A stretch of DNA of 64,000 bases from an uncultured Flavobacteriales bacterium (GCA_946480815.1 CAMLLB010000011.1:1-64000), one strand, 5' to 3'; shown: positions 45,936-55,061, numbered from the stretch's first letter. The notes: generated by a model from the sequence alone, not told the origin. Numbers and translations are program-made.

Positions 45936-46565
45936 ATGGAAAATCAACAAATAGAAGCAATCTACAATCAGACTTTTAGCGGTCTCGCACTATTTTACAG
46001 AGACACTACCCTTTCGGAAAAATTGATTTCCACCTATCAGGTCGGGCAAATTTTGATGGAACGCGGTTTTACTGATTTGACATATAAAGGCGGCGGGCTG
46101 ACAAGCAATTTTCGCTATTTAGTTGCTTCTGCAAACGGAAAGGATTTATCAGCGTTCAATCCGGATGCAGCACAATCCGGACACATTGTTTTAGCATCAA
46201 ATGCGTTCTTCAAAGTACTCGACATTTATCAAACCGGTGGAAAAACACAAGTCCTTCTACTCGAAATCCCCGAAACTGCCGTAGATTTTTTTGCGTGTAC
46301 AACCTCAAACATTGAAGAAGACATTATCAAAAAGGCAAGGGAAAATTTTGATCAAAAAGCAACTACAGAACCCGTCCCGGAACTCCAAACCAAGGAATGG
46401 AAAGAGCGGACCGAATTTCCAATCGGGATGAATGACCAGGGAGAGTTATTCTTTCAACCGGAAAAAATAAAACCGGTTGCAACAGAACCGATTGCAGCAA
46501 ATAATCATGAGAAAACTGCAGAGACGAAATCAGCCCCTAAAAAATCCTGGTGGAATTTTTGGTAA
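45936..46565 (+). CDS. Hypothetical cytoplasmic protein
   Basis: 209 residues from ATG at 45936; a TTG start at 45897 is also possible. No signal peptide or membrane helix. The first 140 residues look globular, the tail (about 155-209) is low-complexity, rich in Lys/Glu/Pro and ends KKSWWNFW. Unrecognised. Convergent with the trpG-like gene (10 bases between stops). Confidence 0.7.
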   Translation: MENQQIEAIYNQTFSGLALFYRDTTLSEKLISTYQVGQILMERGFTDLTYKGGGLTSNFRYLVASANGKDLSAFNPDAAQSGHIVLASNAFFKVLDIYQTGGKTQVLLLEIPETAVDFFACTTSNIEEDIIKKARENFDQKATTEPVPELQTKEWKERTEFPIGMNDQGELFFQPEKIKPVATEPIAANNHEKTAETKSAPKKSWWNFW

Positions 46566-46575
46566 AACAGAAACG

Positions 46576-47151
46576 TTACTCCTTTACAATTTCCACAAAA
46601 TTCCGGATCATCTTCAATCCTTCCGGAGTCAAAATACTTTCCGGATGGAATTGAACCGCATAGATCTTTTTCTCCGGTATTTCCATTGACATCAATACGC
46701 CGTTCTCTGAAAATGCTGTTGGAGTATAAGGTGAATGTTCGTTCAGACGAACGGCCCAGGAATGATACAAACCAACTTCCGTTACTTCCGGAATTCCCTG
46801 GTAAAAAAGTGAATCCGTCCGGGTCAGCCGGATCTCTTCGGTCAAGCCGTGTTTTACAATTTCCTGGTTGTATAGAGAATCACCCGCATGAATAGCCAGG
46901 GCTTGCATTCCCAGGCAAACACCCAAAACAGGAATGTTTCTTTGGAATGCTTCCGCAATTGTTTCCATCAATTTTCCGGCCTGCGGAGGAAGTCCCGGAC
47001 CTGGTGAAAGAACCAAAGCCTGGTAATTCGAAACAGAAGAAACAGTGACGTCCAGGTTAGTAAAGACTTCCACCGTCACATCGCATTGTTCCAGGTAATG
47101 GACAATGTTGTAAGTGAACGAATCGAAGTTATCTACTAATAAAAACCGCAT
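46576..47151 (-). CDS. Anthranilate/aminodeoxychorismate synthase glutamine amidotransferase
   Basis: 191 residues from ATG at 47151 (MRFLLVDNFDSFTYNIVHYL). The class-I glutamine amidotransferase triad is present: Cys in GVCLGMQALA, His and Glu in VQFHPESILTP, plus SPGPGLP. It feeds ammonia to TrpE or PabB. No trpE or pabB is in the window, so the subtype (TrpG or PabA) cannot be settled. TAAATTTG (47165-47158) six bases upstream is a perfect -7 box. Confidence 0.92.
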   Translation of the reverse strand: MRFLLVDNFDSFTYNIVHYLEQCDVTVEVFTNLDVTVSSVSNYQALVLSPGPGLPPQAGKLMETIAEAFQRNIPVLGVCLGMQALAIHAGDSLYNQEIVKHGLTEEIRLTRTDSLFYQGIPEVTEVGLYHSWAVRLNEHSPYTPTAFSENGVLMSMEIPEKKIYAVQFHPESILTPEGLKMIRNFVEIVKE

Positions 47152-47157
47152 GTGCCC

Positions 47158-47165
47158 CAAATTTA
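47158..47165 (-). promoter_or_regulatory. Candidate -7 box of the trpG-like gene
   Basis: TAAATTTG (perfect TAnnTTTG), six bases before the ATG at 47151. It sits in the 36 bases between this gene and the divergent ridA. Confidence 0.5.
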
Positions 47166-47187
47166 CTAAACTTGCAAAAAAGAATCG

Positions 47188-47565
47188 ATGAAAAAGGCAA
47201 TTCAAATTCCTGGAGCTCCGGCTCCGATCGGACCCTACAGTCAGGCAATAATCAGTGGTGATACTGTTTACGTAAGTGGCCAGATTCCACTAAATCCGTT
47301 CACAGGTGAATTGGAAATCGGATCAATCGAAGACGCAACACATCGGATTCTGAAAAACATTGAATCCTTACTGAAAGAAGCCGGTTTGACTTTGAACAAC
47401 ATTGTGAAATGCAGTATTTTCATGACCGACTTAGGACAATTTTCCGAGATGAATGCCGTTTATGGATCATACTTTCAGGATGTACCTCCGGCAAGAGAAA
47501 CTGTACAAGTTTCCAAATTGCCAATGAACGTGCCGATTGAAATTTCTTGTATTGCTGTAAAATAA
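47188..47565 (+). CDS. ridA: RidA family reactive intermediate deaminase
   Basis: 125 residues with GAPAPIGPYSQAI near the start, GDTVYVSGQIPLNP in the second strand, and a closing PPARETVQVSKLPMN with the conserved Arg. Hydrolyses reactive enamine/imine intermediates of amino acid metabolism. Divergent from the trpG-like gene. Confidence 0.96.
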   Translation: MKKAIQIPGAPAPIGPYSQAIISGDTVYVSGQIPLNPFTGELEIGSIEDATHRILKNIESLLKEAGLTLNNIVKCSIFMTDLGQFSEMNAVYGSYFQDVPPARETVQVSKLPMNVPIEISCIAVK

Positions 47566-47585
47566 TTTAATACACAACCGGTATT

Positions 47586-49538
47586 GTGACCCACTCCGCT
47601 CCAAAAATTGCTGTTATCATAGTCAACTACAACGTTGTCTTTTTCCTGGAGCAATGCCTGAATTCTGTTTCCGAAGCAATGAAACAGGAACCAGCAGAAG
47701 TTTGGGTTGTTGATAATAATTCTGTAGATGGCTCCGTAGAAATGGTACGTGAGAAGTTTCCATGGGTCAAGGTCATTGCAAACAAAGACAATAAAGGATT
47801 TTCCAAAGCAAATAACCAGGCGATGGAAATCTCCGAATGTAAATACCAACTGCTCTTAAACCCCGATACTGTTATTGAAGAAGACACCTTATTCAAGGTT
47901 GTTAAATACATGGATGAACACCCGGAAGTTGGCGGATTGGGAGTTCGGATGGTTGACGGAAAAGGGGTCTTTTTACCGGAATCCAAAAGAGGCTTGCCAA
48001 CACCTGCCGTTGCTTTTTACAAGATATTCGGCATTTCACGCATTTTTCCGAAGTCGAAAATTTTTGGAAAATACCATTTGGGTTACTTATCCGAGTTTGA
48101 AACGAACGAAATCGAAATCCTTTCCGGTGCATTTATGCTGATGCGCAAAGAAGCTTTGGACAAAGTGGGATTATTGGACGAAGAATTCTTTATGTATGGT
48201 GAAGATATTGATCTTTCCTACCGGATTATCAAAGGTGGGTACAAAAACGTCTATTTCCCCGAAACACGGATCATTCATTACAAAGGAGAAAGCACCAAGA
48301 AAAGTTCGGTAAACTATGTGTTCGTGTTCTACCGTGCGATGGTCATTTTTGCCCGGAAGCACTTTTCACAGAAGAACGCTCGTTTGTTTTCATTCCTGAT
48401 CAATTCCGCTATTTATTTCAGGGCCGGACTGGCAATCGGAATGCGTTTCATTCAAAAAGTCACCCTTCCGGTTTTCGATACGATCTATTTGTTACTTGGT
48501 TTATTTGCCCTGACGAATTACTGGCAACAGGCACAAATTGATTTCCCGGAACAGATCACCAATATCCTGATCCTGTTCTACACGTTTATCTGGATGACAT
48601 CCGTAGCTTTGCAAGGCGGGTACGATCAACCGATTACTTTTAAGAAATTTATTCTCGGAGGGGCAATCGGAACAGCTTTCATTTTGATCTTATATGCGCT
48701 TTTCCCGAAAGAATGGCAATTCTCCCGCTTATTCATTTTATTGGGCGCCGGCTGGACCATTGCTTATTACATCCTTTCACGCAGCATTCTTCACCTGGCA
48801 ATCGGAAAACGATTCACCATCAACGGGCGCAAGCATGCCAATTTTGCCATTGTAGGTTCACCGGAAGAATTCGAGCGGGTTTCACACTTATTGCATCAAA
48901 CACAACCCAAGATCGCGCAGATCATTTCGGTTTCCCTGGATGAAGATCACGGAAAAGACTCGCTGGGATCGATCGGTCAATTGGAACAAATCGCGCGGGT
49001 CCACAACATCGATGAGATTATTTTTTGTGCAAAAGATCTGAGCGCCGCCGACATTATCCATTGGATGACCGCCATTCCGGATGTTTCAGTGGATTATAAA
49101 ATTGCGCAACCGGACAGTCAGTACCTCATTGGGTCTAATTCCATTGAAACTGCGGGAGATCTGTACATCCTGGAAATTAATGCAATCAGTCAACCGGCTA
49201 AAAAAAGACAGAAACGTTTGTTTGATTTCCTGGTGGGAATCGGTCTATTGCTTGTATCCCCTATCCTGATCTGGGCTTACAAAAATAAGATTCAGTTCCT
49301 GGGAAATGTATTCAAATTGATCAGCGGGCGAAAGACAGTTGTTTCATACAACGATCAAAGCAATTTATCCAACAAGCAATTACCCAAAATCAAGAAGGGA
49401 ATCCTTACTCCAACCGACCATTTGAGCGGTTTGGACGAGAATCTGAAATCCAAACTGGATTTGTTGTACGCCCGTGAATATTCGGTCTTGCGCGACATCC
49501 AGATTTTGTGGAAAACGTGGAAAAAATTAGATCAATAA
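47586..49538 (+). CDS. Glycosyltransferase family 2 fused to a polyprenyl-glycosylphosphotransferase-like tail
   Basis: 650 residues, GTG start at 47586, 20 bases after ridA. Residues 8-230 form a GT2 domain (VIIVNYNVVFFLEQCLNSV, WVVDNNSVDGS, LLNPDTVI, GAFMLMRKEAL). Then a row of membrane helices (about 285-405). Residues 415-510 read like the nucleotide/CoA-binding-like domain of bacterial sugar transferases (FAIVGSPEEFERVSHLL), then KRLFDFLVGIGLLLVSPILIW as in the WcaJ membrane anchor, but the catalytic phosphotransferase part is absent. Likely membrane-bound, making surface glycan; the tail may be structural or a remnant. Confidence 0.85.
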   Translation: MTHSAPKIAVIIVNYNVVFFLEQCLNSVSEAMKQEPAEVWVVDNNSVDGSVEMVREKFPWVKVIANKDNKGFSKANNQAMEISECKYQLLLNPDTVIEEDTLFKVVKYMDEHPEVGGLGVRMVDGKGVFLPESKRGLPTPAVAFYKIFGISRIFPKSKIFGKYHLGYLSEFETNEIEILSGAFMLMRKEALDKVGLLDEEFFMYGEDIDLSYRIIKGGYKNVYFPETRIIHYKGESTKKSSVNYVFVFYRAMVIFARKHFSQKNARLFSFLINSAIYFRAGLAIGMRFIQKVTLPVFDTIYLLLGLFALTNYWQQAQIDFPEQITNILILFYTFIWMTSVALQGGYDQPITFKKFILGGAIGTAFILILYALFPKEWQFSRLFILLGAGWTIAYYILSRSILHLAIGKRFTINGRKHANFAIVGSPEEFERVSHLLHQTQPKIAQIISVSLDEDHGKDSLGSIGQLEQIARVHNIDEIIFCAKDLSAADIIHWMTAIPDVSVDYKIAQPDSQYLIGSNSIETAGDLYILEINAISQPAKKRQKRLFDFLVGIGLLLVSPILIWAYKNKIQFLGNVFKLISGRKTVVSYNDQSNLSNKQLPKIKKGILTPTDHLSGLDENLKSKLDLLYAREYSVLRDIQILWKTWKKLDQ

Positions 49539-49544
49539 AAAGCA

Positions 49545-49577
49545 TTGGTGAAAATCCTATTTTTTACGTTATTTTTG
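49545..49577 (+). promoter_or_regulatory. Candidate promoter of the E2 gene
   Basis: TTG at 49545-49547, 22 bases, then TATTTTTG at 49570-49577, close to the Bacteroidota consensus. It lies 33 bases before the ATG at 49611. Confidence 0.6.
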
Positions 49578-49610
49578 TACGAAAATTAATCGAGAATTCT
49601 TAGTCGTTAT

Positions 49611-50975
49611 ATGGCACAAATTGAAATTCGTCTTCCAAAAATGGGAGAAAGCGTTACAGAAGCTACCATTACCAACTGGTTGAAAGAAGTGGGTGATACC
49701 GTAGCAATGGATGAACCTTTGGTAGAAGTTGCAACGGATAAAGTTGACAACGAATTACCATCAGAAGCTGCTGGGGTTTTGGTTCAAAAATTATTTGAAA
49801 AAGACCAGGTAGCACAAGTTGGTGATGTCATTGCGATTATCTCTACCGATGGAGATGCTGCACCGGCTGCACCAAAAGCTGAACCTGCAGCAGTAGCGGC
49901 GGTTGCCGAAACAGTTTCTGCAGCACAAGCAGTCGTTTCAAACGGAGGAGTTACTCTTGAGAAAAGCAGTGGAAATGGAAAATTCATTTCTCCGCTTGTA
50001 AGAAGCATTGCACAAAAAGAAAATATTTCCATGTCAGAAATTGATGCAATCAATGGAACAGGCATGGGTGGAAGAGTGACTAAAAAAGACATTCTTTCTT
50101 ATATCGATACACGCGGAACCGGCGCTCCTGCTGTTGCAGCTCCAACTGCTCAACCGACACCGGCAGTTTCTGCTCCGGCTGCTGCCAATAATGGTGCCGC
50201 TCCGGTTGTTTCAGGTGGTTCTTCCTTCCTGAGCAATATCAAAGAACCGGTTGTTATTGCAAATCCGGGAGATGAGATCATGGAAATGGACCGTATGCGT
50301 AAGCTGATCGCAGAGCACATGGTGATGTCCAAGCATGTTTCTCCTCACGTTACTTCGTTCGTTGAAGCAGATGTTACAAATATTGTGAACTGGAGAAACA
50401 AAATGAAAAAGGAATTTGAAAAGCGTGAAGGTGAAAACTTAACGTTCACTCCTATTTTCATGGAAGCAATCGTAAAAGCGATCAAAGATTTCCCAATGAT
50501 CAATGTTTCATTGTCCGGAAACCAGATTATCAAGCGCAAGGATATCAATATCGGGATGGCAACTGCACTTCCTTCAGGAAACTTAATTGTTCCTGTAATT
50601 AAGCAGGCTGACCGTATGAACTTAACAGGAATTGCGAAATCGGTAAATGAGCTTGCACGAAACGCACGCGACAACAAATTGAAGCCTGAAGATATTCAAG
50701 GCGGAACATATACAGTTACAAACGTAGGAACATTCGGAAACGTAATGGGAACTCCGATCATCAACCAACCGCAGGTTGCAATCCTTGCTTTGGGAGCAAT
50801 TCGTAAAATGCCTGCAGTTATTGAAACACCGGAAGGAGACTTTATCGGGATCCGTCATAAAATGTTCTTGTCTCATTCATACGATCATCGTGTGGTTGAC
50901 GGTTCTCTTGGAGGACAATTTGTACGCCGGGTTGCAGATTACTTAGAGCAGTTCGATGTGAACAGAGAAATCTAA
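49611..50975 (+). CDS. 2-oxoacid dehydrogenase E2 (dihydrolipoamide acyltransferase)
   Basis: 454 residues. One lipoyl domain (1-80, lipoyl Lys in EVATDKVDNELPS), an Ala/Pro-rich linker, a peripheral subunit-binding domain (about 122-160, SPLVRSIAQKENISMSEIDA), a second linker and the catalytic domain (about 225-454) with the His in SHSYDHRVVDG. It may belong to the branched-chain or other 2-oxoacid complex; E1 and E3 are not adjacent, so the type is not certain. Confidence 0.93.
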   Translation: MAQIEIRLPKMGESVTEATITNWLKEVGDTVAMDEPLVEVATDKVDNELPSEAAGVLVQKLFEKDQVAQVGDVIAIISTDGDAAPAAPKAEPAAVAAVAETVSAAQAVVSNGGVTLEKSSGNGKFISPLVRSIAQKENISMSEIDAINGTGMGGRVTKKDILSYIDTRGTGAPAVAAPTAQPTPAVSAPAAANNGAAPVVSGGSSFLSNIKEPVVIANPGDEIMEMDRMRKLIAEHMVMSKHVSPHVTSFVEADVTNIVNWRNKMKKEFEKREGENLTFTPIFMEAIVKAIKDFPMINVSLSGNQIIKRKDINIGMATALPSGNLIVPVIKQADRMNLTGIAKSVNELARNARDNKLKPEDIQGGTYTVTNVGTFGNVMGTPIINQPQVAILALGAIRKMPAVIETPEGDFIGIRHKMFLSHSYDHRVVDGSLGGQFVRRVADYLEQFDVNREI

Positions 50976-50981
50976 TATTTA

Positions 50982-51050
50982 TATATTTGTAACTAAAAAT
51001 TAAAATGAACGTAAGACCCACCAACTTAAACTGAAAGAGGTGGGTCTTTC
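50982..51050 (+). other. Promoter-like box, 9-codon ORF and terminator-like hairpin before the PorE-like gene
   Basis: TATATTTG (50982-50989) is followed by a 9-codon ORF (51005-51034, reading MNVRPTNLN) and by an AAGACCCACC / GGTGGGTCTT stem (51013-51022, 51039-51048) plus TCTT. This order resembles an attenuator. It could equally be just the terminator of the E2 gene. Confidence 0.4.
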
Positions 51051-51065
51051 TTAATTTATAGAACA

Positions 51066-53405
51066 ATGAAATTACTGAAATCTACTATTTTACTAACGCT
51101 CTTGTGTCCCTTCATTTCCTTTGGTCAGTATGATACCAAAAAGGTCATGGAAATGATCAATAACGGTTCGGAATCTGAGCTTGTAATGGAGAGTGCAATT
51201 ATGATCCAGGAAGGGTATTTTTACCAGGCCGGGTTAATCGTAGACAAACTACTCGAAATACAGCCAAACAGTGCGAACTACAATTACCGCCGTGGATTCA
51301 TCTATTTAGAGATGTCAACAGATTTCGTGAAAGCAATCCCGCATTTGGAAAAAGCGGTGGTGAAAACGGACAAAAAGTACGATCCTTTCAACCCGAAGGA
51401 AACTGCTGCTCCGGTAGATGCTTACTTTGAAATGGGAAAATGCTATCACGCAGCGGGAAATATTGATAAAGCAGAAGAGTTCTACAATAAGTTCCTTACA
51501 AATTCCATTACGAAGTCAAATAACGTTTTCTTCGCGAAATTGTATTTGGAGCAATGTAAAGTAGCACGTGCTGAAATGATGAGTCCGAAAAACGTGTATT
51601 TGAAAAACATGGGAAGCACAGTCAACACGAAAAACCCGGAATTTTCTCCTGTCATTTCATTGGATGGTTCCGCTTTGTACTATACTTCCCGCAGAAGATG
51701 GCCAACAGGAGCTTCAGATAAAGGATTAGATCCAAGAAACAACCAATACCCGGAAGATATTTACGTGTCATACCGCGATTTCGATTCTACATGGATGGAC
51801 CCGATCAAACTGGAATTCTGTGATTCATTGCAAAACGAAGCAACGTTGGCTGTAAGTCCGGATGAACGCCGTGTATATGTTTACCAGGATACAAAAGGAA
51901 ACGGGGATATTTTCTTTTCCGATTTCTCTACCAACAGATTCCAGGAAGTAACACATCTGGAGGACAAGAAAATCAATACCAATGATTGGGAAACTCACGC
52001 AACGGTGACTCCTGACGGACAGCGCATGTATTTCGTTTCTAACCGCAAAGGTGGTTTTGGAGGGCGCGATATTTACTATTGTATCAAACAAAAAGACGGT
52101 TCGTGGGGGGATCCTGTCAATGCCGGGCCAAATATCAACGGACCGATGGAGGAAGAATCTCCGTTCGTTTCTATCGACAACAGCACCCTTTACTTCTCAA
52201 CCAACGGGAATAAAAGTATGGGTGGATTCGATATTTTCATGTCAAAAGCTGACGGAAAAGGAAACTGGGGACCTGCAGTAAACCTGGGTTCACCGATCAA
52301 CTCTACATGTGATGATATTTTCTATACAACAACAGTTGACGGTTTAACCGGATATATGACTTCCCTGCGTGTAGACGGAAAAGGTGAAAAAGATATCTAC
52401 GAGATCAAGAACAATTACTTAGGAGTTAAAAACATCGCTGTATTGAACGGAAAAATCAACGTAATCGGGAACAGACCGCTTCCGGAAGATGTTTCTGTAA
52501 CCTTGAGATGTTTGAACTGTGAAAACCCATATGACCGTAAATTGTTCCCGCGTCTGCGTGACGGGGTATTCATGAACTCATTGGAGCCTTGTAAAGAGTA
52601 TGATTTGACTTTCTCTTACGAAAAAGACGGAAAGAAAAATTTCTACAACGAGAAATTCAAAACAGAGTGTGACAAAGAATACTCGGAAGTTTACCGCGAA
52701 TTCTGGTTAGACCTGGACGAGCAAATGATGGTGAAACCTTACTATGTAGTTGGAACAATTACAGACAGTAAGACGAAAGAAAAACTAAGCGGTGTTTCAG
52801 TTACGTTGATCAACAAGAAAACAGGAGAGAAACTGTCTCAATCGTTAACGAAAGCAGCCGGAGCATATAAAACAGATACGCTTGGCGGTATGAAGAAAGG
52901 TGACAATGTAGAGTTCGCTTTAACATTGGAGAAAGCAGGGTATGTGACAATGACCTATGATGCACCGGTAACGTTGGATGATAATTCGGAGATCCGCATT
53001 GACCGTGCATTGGCTAAAAACGAAGTGGGAACTGACATTGGTTTGGATGTAAATCCAATCTACTTCGACTACAACAAGTGGGATATTCGTCCGGATGCAG
53101 CTGTGGAATTGGACAAGATCGTGAAAATCATGAAAGCAAATCCTGGAATCAAAATCGAATTGGGTTCTCACACCGATAGCCGTGGTAAGGATGATTACAA
53201 CATGAAATTATCTGATCAGCGTGCCAAAGCTTCTGCCCGCTACATCGTTTCAAAAGGAATTCCGGCTAACAGAATTACCGGAAAAGGATACGGTGAAAGC
53301 AAATTGAAGGTATCTGATGCACAAATCGAAAGCATGCCGAACTGGGATGAAAAAGAAAAAGGACATCAGTTGAACCGTAGAACAGAATTCATTATTGTGA
53401 AATAA
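51066..53405 (+). CDS. PorE-like OmpA-family protein (T9SS-associated architecture)
   Basis: 779 residues. Signal peptide ending about SFGQ; TPR-like helices (about 25-165); a PD40/WD40-like propeller (about 175-450, with repeated YFVSNRKGGFGGRDIYYC and LYFSTNGNKSMGGFDIF); a carboxypeptidase-regulatory-like domain (about 550-650, VVGTITDSKTKEKLSGVSV); and an OmpA C-terminal peptidoglycan-binding domain (about 655-779, with YFDYNKWDIRPDA and SHTDSRGKDDYN). This order is that of PorE, which anchors the T9SS to peptidoglycan, but Bacteroidota have paralogues, so the T9SS role is inference. Closed by a strong terminator. Confidence 0.88.
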   Translation: MKLLKSTILLTLLCPFISFGQYDTKKVMEMINNGSESELVMESAIMIQEGYFYQAGLIVDKLLEIQPNSANYNYRRGFIYLEMSTDFVKAIPHLEKAVVKTDKKYDPFNPKETAAPVDAYFEMGKCYHAAGNIDKAEEFYNKFLTNSITKSNNVFFAKLYLEQCKVARAEMMSPKNVYLKNMGSTVNTKNPEFSPVISLDGSALYYTSRRRWPTGASDKGLDPRNNQYPEDIYVSYRDFDSTWMDPIKLEFCDSLQNEATLAVSPDERRVYVYQDTKGNGDIFFSDFSTNRFQEVTHLEDKKINTNDWETHATVTPDGQRMYFVSNRKGGFGGRDIYYCIKQKDGSWGDPVNAGPNINGPMEEESPFVSIDNSTLYFSTNGNKSMGGFDIFMSKADGKGNWGPAVNLGSPINSTCDDIFYTTTVDGLTGYMTSLRVDGKGEKDIYEIKNNYLGVKNIAVLNGKINVIGNRPLPEDVSVTLRCLNCENPYDRKLFPRLRDGVFMNSLEPCKEYDLTFSYEKDGKKNFYNEKFKTECDKEYSEVYREFWLDLDEQMMVKPYYVVGTITDSKTKEKLSGVSVTLINKKTGEKLSQSLTKAAGAYKTDTLGGMKKGDNVEFALTLEKAGYVTMTYDAPVTLDDNSEIRIDRALAKNEVGTDIGLDVNPIYFDYNKWDIRPDAAVELDKIVKIMKANPGIKIELGSHTDSRGKDDYNMKLSDQRAKASARYIVSKGIPANRITGKGYGESKLKVSDAQIESMPNWDEKEKGHQLNRRTEFIIVK

Positions 53406-53421
53406 GGACATACAATCAAAT

Positions 53422-53459
53422 AAAAGTAGGGGTGGAAAATTTTCCACCCCTACTTTTTT
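53422..53459 (+). terminator. Terminator after the PorE-like gene
   Basis: AAAAGTAGGGGTGGAAAA / TTTTCCACCCCTACTTTT: a perfect 18-bp palindrome with T-run. Family also at 9835, 34845, 40036. A fragment CGCCCCTACCTTTTTT follows at 53470. Confidence 0.9.
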
Positions 53460-53519
53460 ATACACGTTTCGCCCCTACCTTTTTTATTTTCCCCATCTTT
53501 GAAGTATAACTTGTGCACT

Positions 53520-54374
53520 ATGAATTTATCACTCACCCGAAATTTTGTCATGTTGGACCTGGAAACTACAGGATTAGATGTAGCGAAAGACCGGATTATT
53601 GAGATCGCTTTGATTAAAATTGCTCCGAACGGAGAACAGAGTGAGTATTACAAACGCATCAATCCTACCATTCCCATCACCAAAGAGTCGGCTGAAATTA
53701 CAGGCATCACGGATGCCATGGTTGCCAATGAACCGACCTTTGCTCAATTAGCGGATGAAATTGCTGCATTTATCGGAGATTCGGATTTGGGAGGATACAA
53801 TTCCAATAAATTCGATATCCCTGTTCTGGCTGAAGAATTCCTGCGGATCAATCATCCGTTCAAAGTGAATGACCGCAGATTTATTGACGTTCAGAATATT
53901 TTCCACAAAATGGAACAACGCACACTGGCTGCTGCATACCAGTTTTACTGCAAAGAATCGATGGAAAATGCACACAATGCCTTGTACGATACCAAAGTGA
54001 CACTGGATGTCTTTAAAGCCCAATTGGAACGTTATCCTGATTTAGCCAAAACCATTCCCGAACTCTCCGATTTTTCACGCCAGGGGAACAACGAATGGCA
54101 CGATTTCGCCGGGAGACTGGCAAAAACAAAAGACGGACAGGTTGCTTACAACTTTGGAAAACACAAAGGGAAAACCGTTGAAGAAGTCGCTGAATCAGAA
54201 CCGGGATATTTCGGTTGGATGATGGACGCAGACTTCCCCCTATTCACCAAACAACTGCTGCGCGAAGAAATGGAACGCATCAAGCAGAAACGCCGCGAAA
54301 AGCGCGAAGGCGAAAACGCACACATGAGCATGGAAGATAAATTGGCGGCGTTGCAAAACAAGTTTAAAAAATAA
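53520..54374 (+). CDS. DnaQ-like 3'-5' exonuclease
   Basis: 284 residues from ATG at 53520. The DEDD-type exonuclease motifs are DLETTG (Exo I), YNSNKFDIPVLAEEF (Exo II) and HNALYDTKVT (Exo III, His type). A C-terminal part (about 200-284) has FGKHKGKTVEEVAESEPGYF, a domain seen after such exonucleases, and a Lys/Glu-rich end. Could be the epsilon-like proofreading or a repair nuclease; not settled. Confidence 0.92.
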   Translation: MNLSLTRNFVMLDLETTGLDVAKDRIIEIALIKIAPNGEQSEYYKRINPTIPITKESAEITGITDAMVANEPTFAQLADEIAAFIGDSDLGGYNSNKFDIPVLAEEFLRINHPFKVNDRRFIDVQNIFHKMEQRTLAAAYQFYCKESMENAHNALYDTKVTLDVFKAQLERYPDLAKTIPELSDFSRQGNNEWHDFAGRLAKTKDGQVAYNFGKHKGKTVEEVAESEPGYFGWMMDADFPLFTKQLLREEMERIKQKRREKREGENAHMSMEDKLAALQNKFKK

Positions 54375-54376
54375 CA

Positions 54377-54434
54377 CTTCGACTCCGCTCAGTGTCCTTT
54401 CATTTCGTCGGAAGGTGGCTGAGCGGAGTCGAAG
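54377..54434. repeat. REP-like palindrome CTTCGACTCCGCTCAG
   Basis: CTTCGACTCCGCTCAG (54377-54392) and CTGAGCGGAGTCGAAG (54419-54434) are perfect 16-bp inverted arms with a 26-base loop. It lies between the exonuclease and FAH genes with no T-run, so it is a repeat rather than a terminator. Related degenerate copies are at 25097 and 37528. Confidence 0.85.
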
Positions 54435-54449
54435 CCACAATATTATAAA

Positions 54450-55061
54450 ATGAAAATCATCTGCATTGGGCGCAATTACGCCGATCACGCAAAAGAATTG
54501 AATAATCCGCTTCCAACGGAACCCGTTTTCTTCATGAAACCGGATACGGCATATTTACCTGCCGGGAATGATTTCTACATTCCGGATTTTACCAAAGACC
54601 TGCATTACGAATGTGAGATCGTGGTGAAGATCAAAAAAGTGGGAAAAAACATCCAGGAAAAATTTGCGTCGGCCTATTATGATGAAATCTCATTGGGGAT
54701 TGACTTTACGGCCCGTGACCTCCAGGAGCAATGCAAAGCAAAAAGCCTCCCGTGGGAAAAAGCAAAAGCGTTCGACAACAGTGCACCGATGGGAACACAT
54801 TTCATCCCGGTCAGCTCCCTTGATTTGAAAAACCTGCATTTCACGCTGAAGAAAAACGGGACAACCGTTCAAAATGGCCATTCGGCTGACATGATTTTTT
54901 CGATCGACCAAATTATTGCTTTCGTTTCACAATACGTAACCCTTAAAACCGGCGACCTGATCTTCACGGGAACACCTGCAGGAGTTGGTCCGGTAGTGAT
55001 CGGAGATCATTTGGAGGCGTTTATCGGAGACGAGAAACTGCTCGATTTGAAAATCAAATAA
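54450..55061 (+). CDS. Fumarylacetoacetate hydrolase family protein
   Basis: 203 residues. IICIGRNYADHAKELNNPLP at the start and DFTARDLQEQCKAKSLPWEKA with HYECEIVVKI give the metal-binding Glu and Asp of the FAH fold. It hydrolyses or decarboxylates a C-C bond in oxo-acids (YcgM-like, acylpyruvase or oxaloacetate decarboxylase). No pathway genes nearby. Confidence 0.92.
   Translation: MKIICIGRNYADHAKELNNPLPTEPVFFMKPDTAYLPAGNDFYIPDFTKDLHYECEIVVKIKKVGKNIQEKFASAYYDEISLGIDFTARDLQEQCKAKSLPWEKAKAFDNSAPMGTHFIPVSSLDLKNLHFTLKKNGTTVQNGHSADMIFSIDQIIAFVSQYVTLKTGDLIFTGTPAGVGPVVIGDHLEAFIGDEKLLDLKIK

Noticed and set aside
54377..54434. REP-like hairpin as a terminator of the exonuclease gene
   Set aside because: A 26-base loop and no T-run; sequence related to repeats elsewhere.
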